NCBI GenBank assembly: GCA_038202665.1 | Contig: JBBRES010000055.1 | Span: 1 to 12,758, forward strand | DNA: 12,758 bases | Reading direction: 5' to 3' | Origin: Kapaibacterium sp038202665 | Lineage (GTDB): Bacteria; Bacteroidota; Ignavibacteria; Kapaibacteriales; Kapaibacteriaceae | In this document: piece by piece, positions 1 through 7,907 of the stretch | Position numbering within the stretch: position 1 is the stretch's first letter | Layout of the letters: the number at the start of each line of letters is the position of its first letter | Notes under the pieces: generated by a model | Told to the model about the DNA's origin: nothing | Database searches by the model: none | Seen by the model: the letters and a program-made list of their open reading frames with translations, nothing else | Program-made: the position numbers and the translations under genes

Positions 1-362
1 GCTACCGACGTATGCAACCCGCAAATGACATTGTTCTTGGTTGGACAAAAGGTCGTACGGCCAACACTTCTTTGTCCGACAGCTAGTTGATACAAAAGTC
101 AAACCAATTGTCGAAACCTAGGGTAGCAACACCATGTCACTCCTTTGCCGAAGGTTGTGGGCACGCTCTGGCACTGTCGCATGCCTGGAGTGCAGACCAA
201 TGGACCATACGTAGTTACCTAGGCACGATTGATGCGATTGACAAGGCTGTTGTAGCATTCCCCGTATATTGCATGCATCGAACATGAGAGAAACCATGCC
301 AATTTCTTGAAGCTATCAAGGCTGGAAAATTGAAAGCCGAGTACGAGACCGAGGCATGGTAG
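1..362 (+). pseudogene. Decayed 3' end of a DUF2252-family gene
   Basis: The C-terminal part of a DUF2252 protein (family of unknown biochemical function) can be read only by switching frames. From base 3 the text is MQPANDIVLGWTK, like the family's MQxxSDIFLGWT segment. At about 50-55 it moves to the next frame and gives GQHFFVRQLVDTKVKPIVET, like the family's FYVRQLxDxK stretch, ending at an in-frame TAG at 119-121. After about 140 the first frame resumes with FAEGCGHALALSHA and SYLGTIDAIDKAV, hits TGA at 285-287, then continues FLEAIKAGKLKAEYE to a TAG at 360-362. Two frameshifts and two internal stops make a functional product very unlikely, unless the assembly is poor here. The 5' part lies outside the window. 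Family assignment is from remembered conserved motifs. Confidence 0.72.
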
Positions 363-521
363 CGGCATAACAGCACTTGTTCCGAATCTGATTGATGCAG
401 ACAATTGCGCGAGTAAAAGGCGGCATGGAAGCAGGAATTGAGAGAAGATTTGCCGTGCCTCGGAGCTGAGAACACCCATGACTACACGAAATACACCCGT
501 TTGTTCGTCAACTTCCCCTCA

Positions 522-842
522 GTGATAAAAGCACTTTCTGCCATATTGCTCTGTTGCCTGTTCCTGGTTTCTACCGGACAGGTGTCACCTTTAAAAAAAG
601 AGCCCAGAAGCGTAGTTGGGTCACAAAAGTCGAACGCGCAAGCACTGCATAAACTATCTGCAAACGAAGGTGCCGAAGACCTGCAGGAGCTAGACCACGA
701 GGGTGCTCTTGCAGAACTTGTAGCGAGTCTCTCAGATGAATGGGCAGTCAAAGCAAAGCACGATAAGCAACCTGCACATAGTGATTGGTGTATAGGCGAA
801 GCAACGCCGCTCTACATAAGAGTCTGTAGTATTCAGATCTAG
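522..842 (+). CDS. Possible small exported hypothetical protein
   Basis: The open frame from GTG 522 encodes about 106 residues. It opens with a lysine and a hydrophobic run (IKALSAILLCCLFLVSTGQ) that resembles a Sec signal peptide, followed by a polar, charged region rich in K, E, A and L and a C-terminus with two cysteines. The same frame is open upstream to a TTG at 438, but that start would put 28 polar residues ahead of the hydrophobic segment, so GTG 522 is preferred. No Shine-Dalgarno is visible at either start. I recognise no family. The TAG stop (840-842) lies inside a 17-bp palindrome. It sits between a decayed gene and the efflux operon, so it could be chance open frame or another remnant. 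Confidence 0.3.
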   Translation: MIKALSAILLCCLFLVSTGQVSPLKKEPRSVVGSQKSNAQALHKLSANEGAEDLQELDHEGALAELVASLSDEWAVKAKHDKQPAHSDWCIGEATPLYIRVCSIQI

Positions 843-851
843 CATAGATCT
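835..851. promoter_or_regulatory. 17-bp perfect palindrome upstream of the efflux operon
   Basis: AGATCTA-GCA-TAGATCT has perfect 7-bp arms and a 3-base centre, about 110 bases before the adaptor-gene ATG at 962. Size and symmetry fit an operator for a dimeric repressor such as the TetR or MarR proteins that often control RND pumps, but no regulator gene is nearby. It is followed by C-rich DNA, not a T-run, so it is a poor intrinsic terminator. The role is inferred. Confidence 0.35.
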
Positions 852-861
852 CATTTCGTAG

Positions 862-877
862 CCCCCCCCCCTTTTTT
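862..877 (+). repeat. Homopolymer tract C10 followed by T6
   Basis: Ten consecutive C bases (862-871) run directly into six T bases (872-877) in the non-coding leader, about 85 bases before the adaptor start. A C10 run is prone to replication slippage. In a promoter region such tracts can change element spacing and phase-vary expression. No promoter elements could be placed confidently around it, so that role is only a possibility. Confidence 0.9.
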
Positions 878-961
878 CCTTCCAAACGCATCACTCTACG
901 CCTGGCGTTCTGTGGTTGCTCGCGCGCGCACACAAACTCTATCTCACATTCAAACACAAAG

Positions 962-2047
962 ATGAATACTGCGCTAAAAATCGCAGGCATCATTGCATGC
1001 CTTGGCTTTGCCAGTTGCAAACCAGAACACGCCACGCACGACGAAGACCAAATCAAGTTCGTTGTTAGCTCTCCTTTGAGAAAAGACACCTCGCTGCTTC
1101 GCGAATATGTGTGTCAGATAAAGGCCATCCAGCACATCGAGCTTCGAGCTCTGGAGCGTGGGTATCTCGAGAACATTCTTGTTGATGAAGGTCAGCTCGT
1201 GAAAAAGGGGCAACCGATGTTTCAAATCATGCCAACGATTTACCAAGCAGAGTACATGAAGGCCCAGGCCGAAGCGAAGGTTGCGGAGATAGAGTACTTG
1301 AATACAAGAACACTAAACGACAGTAATGTTGTTTCCAAGAATGAACTAGCAATGGCAAAGGCAAGATTCGATCACGCCAAAGCAGAGGTGGCGCTTGCGG
1401 ATGCACACCTACAGTTTGCGAAGATCAGTGCGCCGTTTACTGGAATCATGGACCGATTGCATGTTCGTCATGGGTCGCTGCTTGGAGAGGGCGACATGCT
1501 CGCGTCGCTTTCAGACAACAGCTCTATGTGGGTGTATTTCAATGTTCCAGAAGCCCAATACCTGAACCACATGACCCATACTCGCAGCGACAGTCTTGTT
1601 CGTGTGACGCTGCGTATGGCAAACAATGAAGTGTTCAAACACGAAGGCGTCGTAACAACTATCGAGGCAGACTTCAATAACGAAACGGGGAACATCGCGT
1701 TTCGGGCGACGTTTCCCAACGCTGAAGGTTTGCTACGCCATGGAGAAACAGGTAGCATTCTCATGTCCGAAGCACTTCCCAACGCACTGCTCATTCCGCA
1801 AAAGGCAACGTTCGAGGTGTTAGACAAGAAGTATGTCTATGTAGTCGGAAAAGACAACATAGTCCACTCAAGACAGATATCCATTCGAACAGAACTTCCG
1901 CACATCTACGTTGTTGGAGACGGTCTTGCAGTAGGGGACAAGATCCTTTTTGAAGGTATTCGCAAGGTAAAGGATGGCGACAAAATCACCTACTCCACGG
2001 TGACGCCGGAAGCATCGATGGAAAGTCTTGAACTCCACGCAGAATAA
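962..2047 (+). CDS. RND efflux periplasmic adaptor (membrane fusion) lipoprotein
   Basis: This 361-residue protein is an AcrA/MexE-type adaptor linking the inner-membrane pump to the outer-membrane channel. The N-terminus is a lipoprotein signal with lipobox GFAS-Cys (Cys19). The first lipoyl half follows (about residues 58-85, GYLENILVDEGQLVKKGQPM). Next comes a helical hairpin rich in A, K and E (about 90-150), then the second lipoyl half (KISAPFTGIMDRLHVRHGSL), the beta-barrel and the membrane-proximal domain. The product should be anchored by lipid and act in the periplasm. It is the first gene of a three-gene operon, with 24 bases to the permease. The ATG is chosen because it begins the signal peptide; no clear Shine-Dalgarno precedes it. 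Substrate cannot be read from the sequence. HlyD/RND adaptor membership is confident. Confidence 0.95.
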   Translation: MNTALKIAGIIACLGFASCKPEHATHDEDQIKFVVSSPLRKDTSLLREYVCQIKAIQHIELRALERGYLENILVDEGQLVKKGQPMFQIMPTIYQAEYMKAQAEAKVAEIEYLNTRTLNDSNVVSKNELAMAKARFDHAKAEVALADAHLQFAKISAPFTGIMDRLHVRHGSLLGEGDMLASLSDNSSMWVYFNVPEAQYLNHMTHTRSDSLVRVTLRMANNEVFKHEGVVTTIEADFNNETGNIAFRATFPNAEGLLRHGETGSILMSEALPNALLIPQKATFEVLDKKYVYVVGKDNIVHSRQISIRTELPHIYVVGDGLAVGDKILFEGIRKVKDGDKITYSTVTPEASMESLELHAE

Positions 2048-2071
2048 TAATCACCTCCCTACACGGCGAAC

Positions 2072-5000
2072 ATGTTCAGCAAAATTCTCTATAGACCGGT
2101 TCTCGCGATTGTAATCTCGATCGTGATCCTCTTCGTTGGCCTTTTGGCTATTCACCAACTGCCTACGGAACAATTCCCACAGATCTCGCCAACAACGGTA
2201 CAGATTGCAATTTCCTATCCGGGTGCAAGCGCCGATGTTCTTGTGAAGTCTACGTTGATCTCTCTCGAACAGTCCATCAACGGCGTGCCAGGAATGAGAT
2301 ACATAGCCTCCGACGCAACAAGTGCCGGTGAAGCAACAATACGCGTGATTTTTGAACCAGGCACAGATCCCAATCAGGCTGTTGTGCGGGTAAAGACGCG
2401 TGTGGATCAAGTGATGCCGCTGCTTCCACCACTTGTTCAGCGCGAAGGAGTGATTATCACACCGGTTCTCCCAAGCATGTTGATGTATGTGAACCTGTAT
2501 AGCACAGACAAGCACGCAGATCAGAACTTCCTCTACAACTATGCAAACGTCAACCTCATTCCAGAGATCAAAAGAATCAAAGGAATTGCATCAGCAACCA
2601 TCTTGGGTACGCGACAATATGCAATGCGCATTTGGCTGAAGCCCGACAGGATGCGCGCATACAACATCTCTGCAGAAGAGGTAATGAAGGCAATGCAAGA
2701 GCAGAGTGTTATCGCCCGACCCGGCAGACTTGGCCAAAGCTCTGGCAAGCAAGCGCAATCCCTTGAATACGTATTGAACTATCAAGGCAGATTCAACCAA
2801 CCATCGCAATACGAGAACATCATCTTACGAGCCAATGAGGATGGCGAGAGTATTCACCTCAAAGATGTTGCAACGGTGGAACTAGGCTCAGAATTCATTG
2901 ATATCTATTCCAATCTCGATGGACATCCTTCTGCGGCTATTGTCCTGAAACAATCCTATGGCAGTAATGCCACGGAAGTCATTGAGAATATCAAGACAAA
3001 ACTCGAGGAACAGCAAGGCAGCTTCCCCGCCGGCATGCACTTCAAAATCAGTTATGACGTGTCGAAATTCCTAGATGCCTCGATAGAACAAGTAACCCAT
3101 ACGCTACGAGATGCCTTCATCCTCGTGGCCTTGGTCGTCTTTATCTTCCTGGGAGACTGGAGATCTACGCTAATCCCAACGCTCGCCGTTCCTGTTTCGC
3201 TGATTGGTGCATTCTTTGTGTTGCAGATGTTTGGCCTTTCCATAAATCTCGTAACGCTCTTCGCCCTCGTCCTAGCCATTGGGATTGTTGTAGACGACGC
3301 CATCGTGGTTGTAGAGGCCGTGCACGCGAAAATGGCTGAAGATGGATCTTCGCCGTATCAGGCAGTACAGAGTGTGATGAAGGAAATTAGCGGCGCCATT
3401 ATTGCCATCACGCTTGTCATGGTATCGGTGTTCTTGCCCATTGCCTTTATGTCTGGTCCGGTGGGAACATTCTACCGACAGTTCTCCATCACGATGGCCG
3501 CGTCAATCATCCTTTCCGCCATCGTTGCCCTTACCCTTACCCCAGTTCTTTGTGCATTGATCTTAAAAAACACGCACGGCGAAACAAAGAAGCCGTCCCT
3601 CATTAATCGCTTCATACATCTGTTCGACAAAAACTTCGATAAAGTGACGAACATGTATGTATGGCTCCTGAAGAAGACAGTGCATCGAAGAATTGTCACA
3701 TTTGGAATTCTCTCGTTGTTTGGGGCAGGCATATTCTTTGTGGACGCAATCCTGCCAGCTGGGTTTATACCTGGAGAGGATCAAGGCACCATCTACGCTA
3801 TCATTCAAACACCGCCCGGTGCTACGCTTGAGCGTACTAATCAAGTAGCAATCAAGCTCCAACACATCTGTAAGGAAATCAACGATATCGAATCTGTATC
3901 TGCCCTTGCGGGATATGAAATCATGACGGAGGGTCGTGGAAGCAATGCTGGTACATGTCTGATCAACCTGAAAAGTTGGTCGTCGCGCGATCATAATGTG
4001 CACGAAGTAATGGAAGAGCTCGAGGAGAAAACGCGCAACATGGGCGCCGTGATAGAGTTCTTCGAGCCGCCAGCCGTGCCTGGATTTGGATCTTCCGGAG
4101 GCTTCTCTGTTCGTATGCTCGACAAAACGAATTCTACCAACTATCAAGAATTCGAGCGGATTAACAATCAGTTCATGCAGGCGCTCAGAAAACGAAAAGA
4201 AATAACGGGATTGTTCACCTTTTTTGCTGCGAACTATCCGCAATACGAGCTCATTGTTGACAACAATGCGGCAATGCAAAAAGGCGTTTCAATTGGAAAG
4301 GCCATGGAGAACCTGAACATCCTCATTGGCAGTACCTATGAACAAGGCTTCATTCGCTTCGACCGATTCTTCAAAGTGTATGTGCAGGCTGCACCTGAAT
4401 ACCGACGCTATCCGTCGGATCTCGAGAATCTGTTTGTGAAGAATGAGAAGGGTGATATGGTGCCGTATTCGTCCTTCATGAGAATAAAGAAGACGCAGGG
4501 TCCAAACGAACTCACACGATATAACCTGTACAACTCTGCGGCCATCCGAGGACTACCATCAGCCGAGTACACAACGGGCGATGCAATCAATGCAATCAAG
4601 GAAGTTGCAAAAGAGTCGCTTCCTCGTGGCTACGACATTGCATGGGAAGGTCTATCATACGACGAAGCTGCGCGCGGTAACGAGGCGATCTACGTATTCA
4701 TCGTGGTATTGATCTTTGTCTACCTTGTTCTTGCAGCGCAATACGAAAGTTTTGTGTTGCCACTCGCGGTGATCCTCTCGTTGCCCATCGGTGTGTTTGG
4801 TGCGTTCATGCTCCTTGAACTCATGGGGCTTGCTAACGACATCTATGCACAGGTTGGGTTGATCATGCTCGTGGGTCTATTGGGTAAGAACGCTGTACTC
4901 ATCGTGGAGTTTGCGGTGCAACGACAGCACCAAGGAGTACCGATTCTCGATGCGGCCATTGAAGGAGCAAAAGTTCGCTTCCGACCAATTCTTATGACGT

Positions 5001-5248
5001 CGTTCGCCTTCATTGCCGGTCTGATTCCACTCATCATTGCAACGGGTCCAGGTGCGATCGGAAACCGCACCATCGGAGCGTCTTCGCTTGGTGGAATGTT
5101 GGTGGGAACGCTCATTGGAGTGATTGTGATTCCTGGTTTGTACTTCGTATTTGCTGATCTCATCAAGGGGCGCAAACTGCTGCACGATGAACATGACGAA
5201 CCACTGTCTGAGGAGTATGTACATATCAAAGAAAGAAGGGAGACCTAG
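2072..5248 (+). CDS. RND multidrug efflux permease, HAE1 family (AcrB/MexF-like)
   Basis: The 1058-residue inner-membrane proton/substrate antiporter is close to the family's usual 1030-1060. TM1 (about 10-30) leads to the characteristic LPTEQFPQISPTTVQI and YPGASADV segments. The proton-relay residues are present: the Asp pair at 408-409 in TM4 (VVDDAIVVVEAVH) and Lys939 in TM10 (GLLGKNAVLIVEFA), with VRFRPILMTSFAFIAG of TM11 close behind. Two large periplasmic porter/docking loops separate the membrane blocks. The pairing of two Asp with Lys indicates the hydrophobe/amphiphile (drug, dye, solvent) branch rather than the heavy-metal CusA branch. It lies between its adaptor and channel genes, the stop being only 4 bases before the channel gene's ATG. 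The frame is intact throughout and no missing functional residue was noticed. Confidence 0.97.
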   Translation: MFSKILYRPVLAIVISIVILFVGLLAIHQLPTEQFPQISPTTVQIAISYPGASADVLVKSTLISLEQSINGVPGMRYIASDATSAGEATIRVIFEPGTDPNQAVVRVKTRVDQVMPLLPPLVQREGVIITPVLPSMLMYVNLYSTDKHADQNFLYNYANVNLIPEIKRIKGIASATILGTRQYAMRIWLKPDRMRAYNISAEEVMKAMQEQSVIARPGRLGQSSGKQAQSLEYVLNYQGRFNQPSQYENIILRANEDGESIHLKDVATVELGSEFIDIYSNLDGHPSAAIVLKQSYGSNATEVIENIKTKLEEQQGSFPAGMHFKISYDVSKFLDASIEQVTHTLRDAFILVALVVFIFLGDWRSTLIPTLAVPVSLIGAFFVLQMFGLSINLVTLFALVLAIGIVVDDAIVVVEAVHAKMAEDGSSPYQAVQSVMKEISGAIIAITLVMVSVFLPIAFMSGPVGTFYRQFSITMAASIILSAIVALTLTPVLCALILKNTHGETKKPSLINRFIHLFDKNFDKVTNMYVWLLKKTVHRRIVTFGILSLFGAGIFFVDAILPAGFIPGEDQGTIYAIIQTPPGATLERTNQVAIKLQHICKEINDIESVSALAGYEIMTEGRGSNAGTCLINLKSWSSRDHNVHEVMEELEEKTRNMGAVIEFFEPPAVPGFGSSGGFSVRMLDKTNSTNYQEFERINNQFMQALRKRKEITGLFTFFAANYPQYELIVDNNAAMQKGVSIGKAMENLNILIGSTYEQGFIRFDRFFKVYVQAAPEYRRYPSDLENLFVKNEKGDMVPYSSFMRIKKTQGPNELTRYNLYNSAAIRGLPSAEYTTGDAINAIKEVAKESLPRGYDIAWEGLSYDEAARGNEAIYVFIVVLIFVYLVLAAQYESFVLPLAVILSLPIGVFGAFMLLELMGLANDIYAQVGLIMLVGLLGKNAVLIVEFAVQRQHQGVPILDAAIEGAKVRFRPILMTSFAFIAGLIPLIIATGPGAIGNRTIGASSLGGMLVGTLIGVIVIPGLYFVFADLIKGRKLLHDEHDEPLSEEYVHIKERRET
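5236..5242 (+). promoter_or_regulatory. Shine-Dalgarno deciding the outer-membrane factor start
   Basis: AAGGGAG lies 10 bases before ATG 5253, inside the last codons of the permease gene. It supports ATG 5253 over a longer open frame beginning at 5151, and suggests efficient re-initiation within the operon. Confidence 0.6.
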
Positions 5249-5252
5249 TCAA

Positions 5253-6668
5253 ATGAAATGGATCGTAATTGCAACATTCTCTATGCTGTTCGTAACGGCA
5301 TGCGTGCCCACAATTGTTCACAAGACAGCCGATGTAACGATGCCGTCGAACTTTACCCGATTGGCAGACACCGTCAGCACCGGCTCTGTGAATTGGAGAA
5401 CGTTCTATAACGACACGAACCTGATTGCCATTATTGATTCAGCGCTTCGTCACAATCAAGACCTGAACATGGTCTTGCAGGGGATAGACATTGCACAGAA
5501 CGACGTGACGGCAAAGCGAGGAGAGTACTTACCATTTGTCAAATTCCGAGCAGGCGCCGGTGTTGAGAAGTCGGGTCGATATACGCGGAATGGCGCGGTG
5601 GACGAGAATGTAGACGTCACCCCCGGACAGCGCCTTCCCACCCCGCTCCCTACCATAGATGTAGGGGCTGACGTTTCTTGGGAAGTAGACATTTGGAAGA
5701 AGCTTCGCAATGCCACTCAAGCTTCAGCCCTTCGATACCTCTCCACTATCGAAGGCACGAACTTCATGGTCACAACAATCGTTGCAGAAATCGCATCAAG
5801 CTATTACGAACTCATGGCGCTCGACAATCTCCTAGATGCGATCAATGCAAACATCAACATTCAAAAGAATGCCCTTCGAATCGTAGAACTTCAGAAACAA
5901 GCAGCGCGCACTACCGAGCTTGCCGTAAAGAAGTTCGAGGCAGAAGTGTTGAAGAACGAGAGTCGCAGATACGATGTGCAACAACGCATTATTGAAACAG
6001 AGAATCACATCAACTTTATGGCTGGACGATTTCCACAACACATAGATCGGGATTCAAAGACATTTCTCGACATCTCGCCTGACTCTCTCCATGCTGGAAT
6101 TCCAACACAATTGCTTCAAAACCGACCCGACGTGAAACAAGCCGAACTAGAACTTGCAGCAACAGACTTAGACATCGATGTTGCAAAGGCGAGGTTCTAT
6201 CCATCTCTGAACATTGTTGCTGGTATCGGATATCAGGCAATGAATGCGCAATACTTGGTGTCGACTCCCGAGTCCATGATCTTTAGCATTGCAGGTGAGC
6301 TCATGGTACCAGTGATTAATCGTAATGCAATCACTGCTTCATATCTCAATGCAAGTGCACGACAGATCCAGGCTGCCTATTCCTATGAACGCACTATTCT
6401 GAACTCCTACGTCGAGGTTGCCAATCAACTCGCGAAAGTAGAGAACACGCAGAGCAGCTATCAACGGAAGCGGCAGCAGGTACAGGCGTTAACGGAATCT
6501 GTAGACATAGCGAATAGCTTGTTCTTGTCTGCTCGTGCAGATTACATGGAGGTATTGATGACGCAACGCGACGCGCTCGAAGCAAAGATGGACTTGATCG
6601 AAACAAAGTCAGCACAGCTTCACGCCTACGTGAATGTATACCAAGCACTCGGTGGCGGTTGGAGATAA
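5253..6668 (+). CDS. RND outer-membrane factor lipoprotein (NodT/OprM type)
   Basis: The 471-residue TolC-like channel completes the tripartite pump. The start at 5253 gives a lipoprotein signal (MKWIVIATFSMLFVTAC, lipobox Cys17) and has a Shine-Dalgarno in front. The frame is open to 5151, but that extension is permease C-terminus read in another frame. Two structurally repeated OEP halves are visible. The first contains NWRTFYNDTNLIAIIDSAL and a YLPFVKF motif. The second has LLQNRPDVKQAELELAATD and ARFYPSLNIVAGIGY, then RADYMEVLMTQRDALEAKMD near the C-terminus, all typical of the NodT family. The product should form a trimeric barrel in the outer membrane with a periplasmic alpha-barrel docking on the adaptor. 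No T-rich hairpin was found after the stop, so where transcription ends is unclear. Confidence 0.95.
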   Translation: MKWIVIATFSMLFVTACVPTIVHKTADVTMPSNFTRLADTVSTGSVNWRTFYNDTNLIAIIDSALRHNQDLNMVLQGIDIAQNDVTAKRGEYLPFVKFRAGAGVEKSGRYTRNGAVDENVDVTPGQRLPTPLPTIDVGADVSWEVDIWKKLRNATQASALRYLSTIEGTNFMVTTIVAEIASSYYELMALDNLLDAINANINIQKNALRIVELQKQAARTTELAVKKFEAEVLKNESRRYDVQQRIIETENHINFMAGRFPQHIDRDSKTFLDISPDSLHAGIPTQLLQNRPDVKQAELELAATDLDIDVAKARFYPSLNIVAGIGYQAMNAQYLVSTPESMIFSIAGELMVPVINRNAITASYLNASARQIQAAYSYERTILNSYVEVANQLAKVENTQSSYQRKRQQVQALTESVDIANSLFLSARADYMEVLMTQRDALEAKMDLIETKSAQLHAYVNVYQALGGGWR

Positions 6669-6701
6669 TGCGAAAGACGTGTATGAAATATCAGGTGCCG
6701 A

Positions 6702-6890
6702 CTAGGTTTGTTTCATTGATGTACGCGATTGTATCACAAACAACAACAGGAACACTGATACCAACACGATACTTGTCCAAACATTTCCGAGATCGAGTCC
6801 TGCCGGCTTCGAGATAAAGTTGCCAATCGTTGCACCAATAGGATGGACGAAGACCAGGGCTAGACAATACAAAGCACAGTAGATTTCACA
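6702..6890 (-). pseudogene. 3' remnant of a DUF347 (COG4705-like) membrane protein gene
   Basis: Reading the minus strand from 6890 down to the TAG at 6702-6704 gives about 62 residues with no start codon, preceded by an in-frame TGA (6891-6893). The text ALVFVHPIGATIGNFISKPA resembles the RPLGATLGDLLTKP repeat signature of DUF347 integral membrane proteins (function unknown). A hydrophobic segment follows (SIVLVSVFLLLFVI), as at the family's C-terminus. An intact member is several times longer, so this is only the last repeat and final TM helix. It lies between the convergent ends of the efflux operon and the mscS gene. It is too short to function. Identification rests on one motif plus the following TM helix. 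Confidence 0.6.
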
Positions 6891-6907
6891 TCATGACGGA
6901 ACCGAGA

Positions 6908-7792
6908 TTACACGGGAGCCTGTGGAGCTTCTGGAGTTTGTGGAGCTTGTACTGGCGGTCGTTTGACATGTACGTCGAGCTGTGGATAGGGGACGCGAAT
7001 GCCGGCCTCTGAGAAGGCAACGCTAACTGCAAAATTGACTTGACTCTGCAGCGAATCGGGTGTGTGTGCGTATTGGCTCGTCCAAACCCACAGGTAGAAC
7101 TTTAGAGCGGAATCACCAAACGTCTCAAAGATTACAACAGGTGGTGGCTCTTTGTGAATACCGTCGTTTGCATTTGCTACAGCTAGTAAGACACGCTCTA
7201 CTTCTCTCGGGTCTGCATCGAACGCGGCGTTCGCATAAATCTTCAATCGCACTGTTTCATAATCGAGTGAACGGTTGATCACCGTTGAACCAATGAAATA
7301 GGAGTTCGGAACGATTACCGACACACCCTCATTGGTTCGTAGGGTAGAGGCACGAATTGCGATGTCCACAATGTTGCCTTCGATTCCATCCACCACAATC
7401 CGGTCGCCAAGTTTGATTGGTCGCTCCAGCAGAATCACAATGCCGCTCACGAAGTTGTTCACGATGTTCTGCAGACCAAAACCAATACCTACGCTCAATG
7501 CGCCAAAGATCACGGTAACAGCACCTAGTTGGAGTCCAGACCACTGAACAGCCGAGATGGCAGTAACGACGATAATCAGATAGCTAAAGAGAATCAGGAA
7601 AGAATTGATCGGACCAAGATTCGCTCCCTTGCGCTTTCCAATCCGCTTCATTACTATTCGACGGAAGGTGCGAAGGACAAGTACGACAATGACGACGACA
7701 AAAATTGAGATGAGCAGCGGCTTGATTGTGATTCCTTGAGCTCCCGTATTGAAAATGGGAGTTTCAAGTAGAAAGGTCATGAACTCATTCAT
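6908..7792 (-). CDS. Small-conductance mechanosensitive channel, MscS family
   Basis: The 294-residue inner-membrane channel releases solutes on hypo-osmotic shock; length is near E. coli MscS (286). Three membrane segments are visible: about 24-40, 62-85, and the pore-lining TM3 (about 88-122), with glycine/alanine packing in VIFGALSVGIGFGLQNIVNN. The conserved beta domain follows: LERPIKLGDRI at 122-132, VDGIEGNIVDI, TLRTNEG and the VPNS signature at 161-164. A cytoplasmic alpha/beta part and the conserved IRVPYPQLDVH C-terminus complete it. Residues after about 278 are a proline-rich tail (PPVQAP...) encoded by a 9-bp tandem repeat. The ATG at 7792 is the first plausible start. A possible stem-loop lies just upstream. 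It is monocistronic between two gene remnants. Confidence 0.93.
   Translation of the reverse strand: MNEFMTFLLETPIFNTGAQGITIKPLLISIFVVVIVVLVLRTFRRIVMKRIGKRKGANLGPINSFLILFSYLIIVVTAISAVQWSGLQLGAVTVIFGALSVGIGFGLQNIVNNFVSGIVILLERPIKLGDRIVVDGIEGNIVDIAIRASTLRTNEGVSVIVPNSYFIGSTVINRSLDYETVRLKIYANAAFDADPREVERVLLAVANANDGIHKEPPPVVIFETFGDSALKFYLWVWTSQYAHTPDSLQSQVNFAVSVAFSEAGIRVPYPQLDVHVKRPPVQAPQTPEAPQAPV
6914..6949 (-). repeat. 9-bp tandem repeat x4 coding the MscS Pro-rich tail
   Basis: On the coding (minus) strand four 9-base units, CAAGCTCCA, CAAACTCCA, GAAGCTCCA and CAGGCTCCC, encode QAP-QTP-EAP-QAP just before the final Val and stop. The frame is preserved because the unit is a multiple of three. 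Copy number could vary without breaking the channel. Confidence 0.85.
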
Positions 7793-7804
7793 GGACGTCC
7801 AGCA

Positions 7805-7832
7805 GTAGTGAGAAGCGCACCGCGCGCACTAC
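7805..7832 (-). other. Possible stem-loop in the mscS leader
   Basis: Outer arms GTAGTG and CACTAC (6 bp) enclose an inner GCGC-ACC-GCGC pairing, with an asymmetric AGAA/G internal loop. It sits 13-40 bases upstream of the mscS ATG, in the expected 5' leader or promoter. It could be an RNA hairpin affecting initiation or a protein-binding site. Arms this short can occur by chance. Confidence 0.25.
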
Positions 7833-7907
7833 AACTTACCGTAAAAGACTGCCAATGTTCCATCCATTCCATAGGATCGAGTAGCCAAGTGGACAGCTAG
7901 GCAGACG

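Noticed and set aside
395..469. Short frame MQTIARVKGGMEAGIERRFA on the plus strand
   Set aside because: About 24 codons with no ribosome site or recognised motif; too short to support as gene or remnant.
2050..2058. ATCACCTCC, identical to the anti-Shine-Dalgarno end of 16S rRNA
   Set aside because: Only this short string matches. The surroundings are the adaptor stop and permease start, with no rRNA sequence.
3563..4279. Long minus-strand open frame (238 codons) inside the RND permease gene
   Set aside because: It is antisense to a clearly conserved permease and its translation shows no recognisable domain; a shadow frame.
5151..5252. Longer start for the outer-membrane factor
   Set aside because: It overlaps the permease C-terminus and would bury the lipoprotein signal; the Shine-Dalgarno favours 5253.
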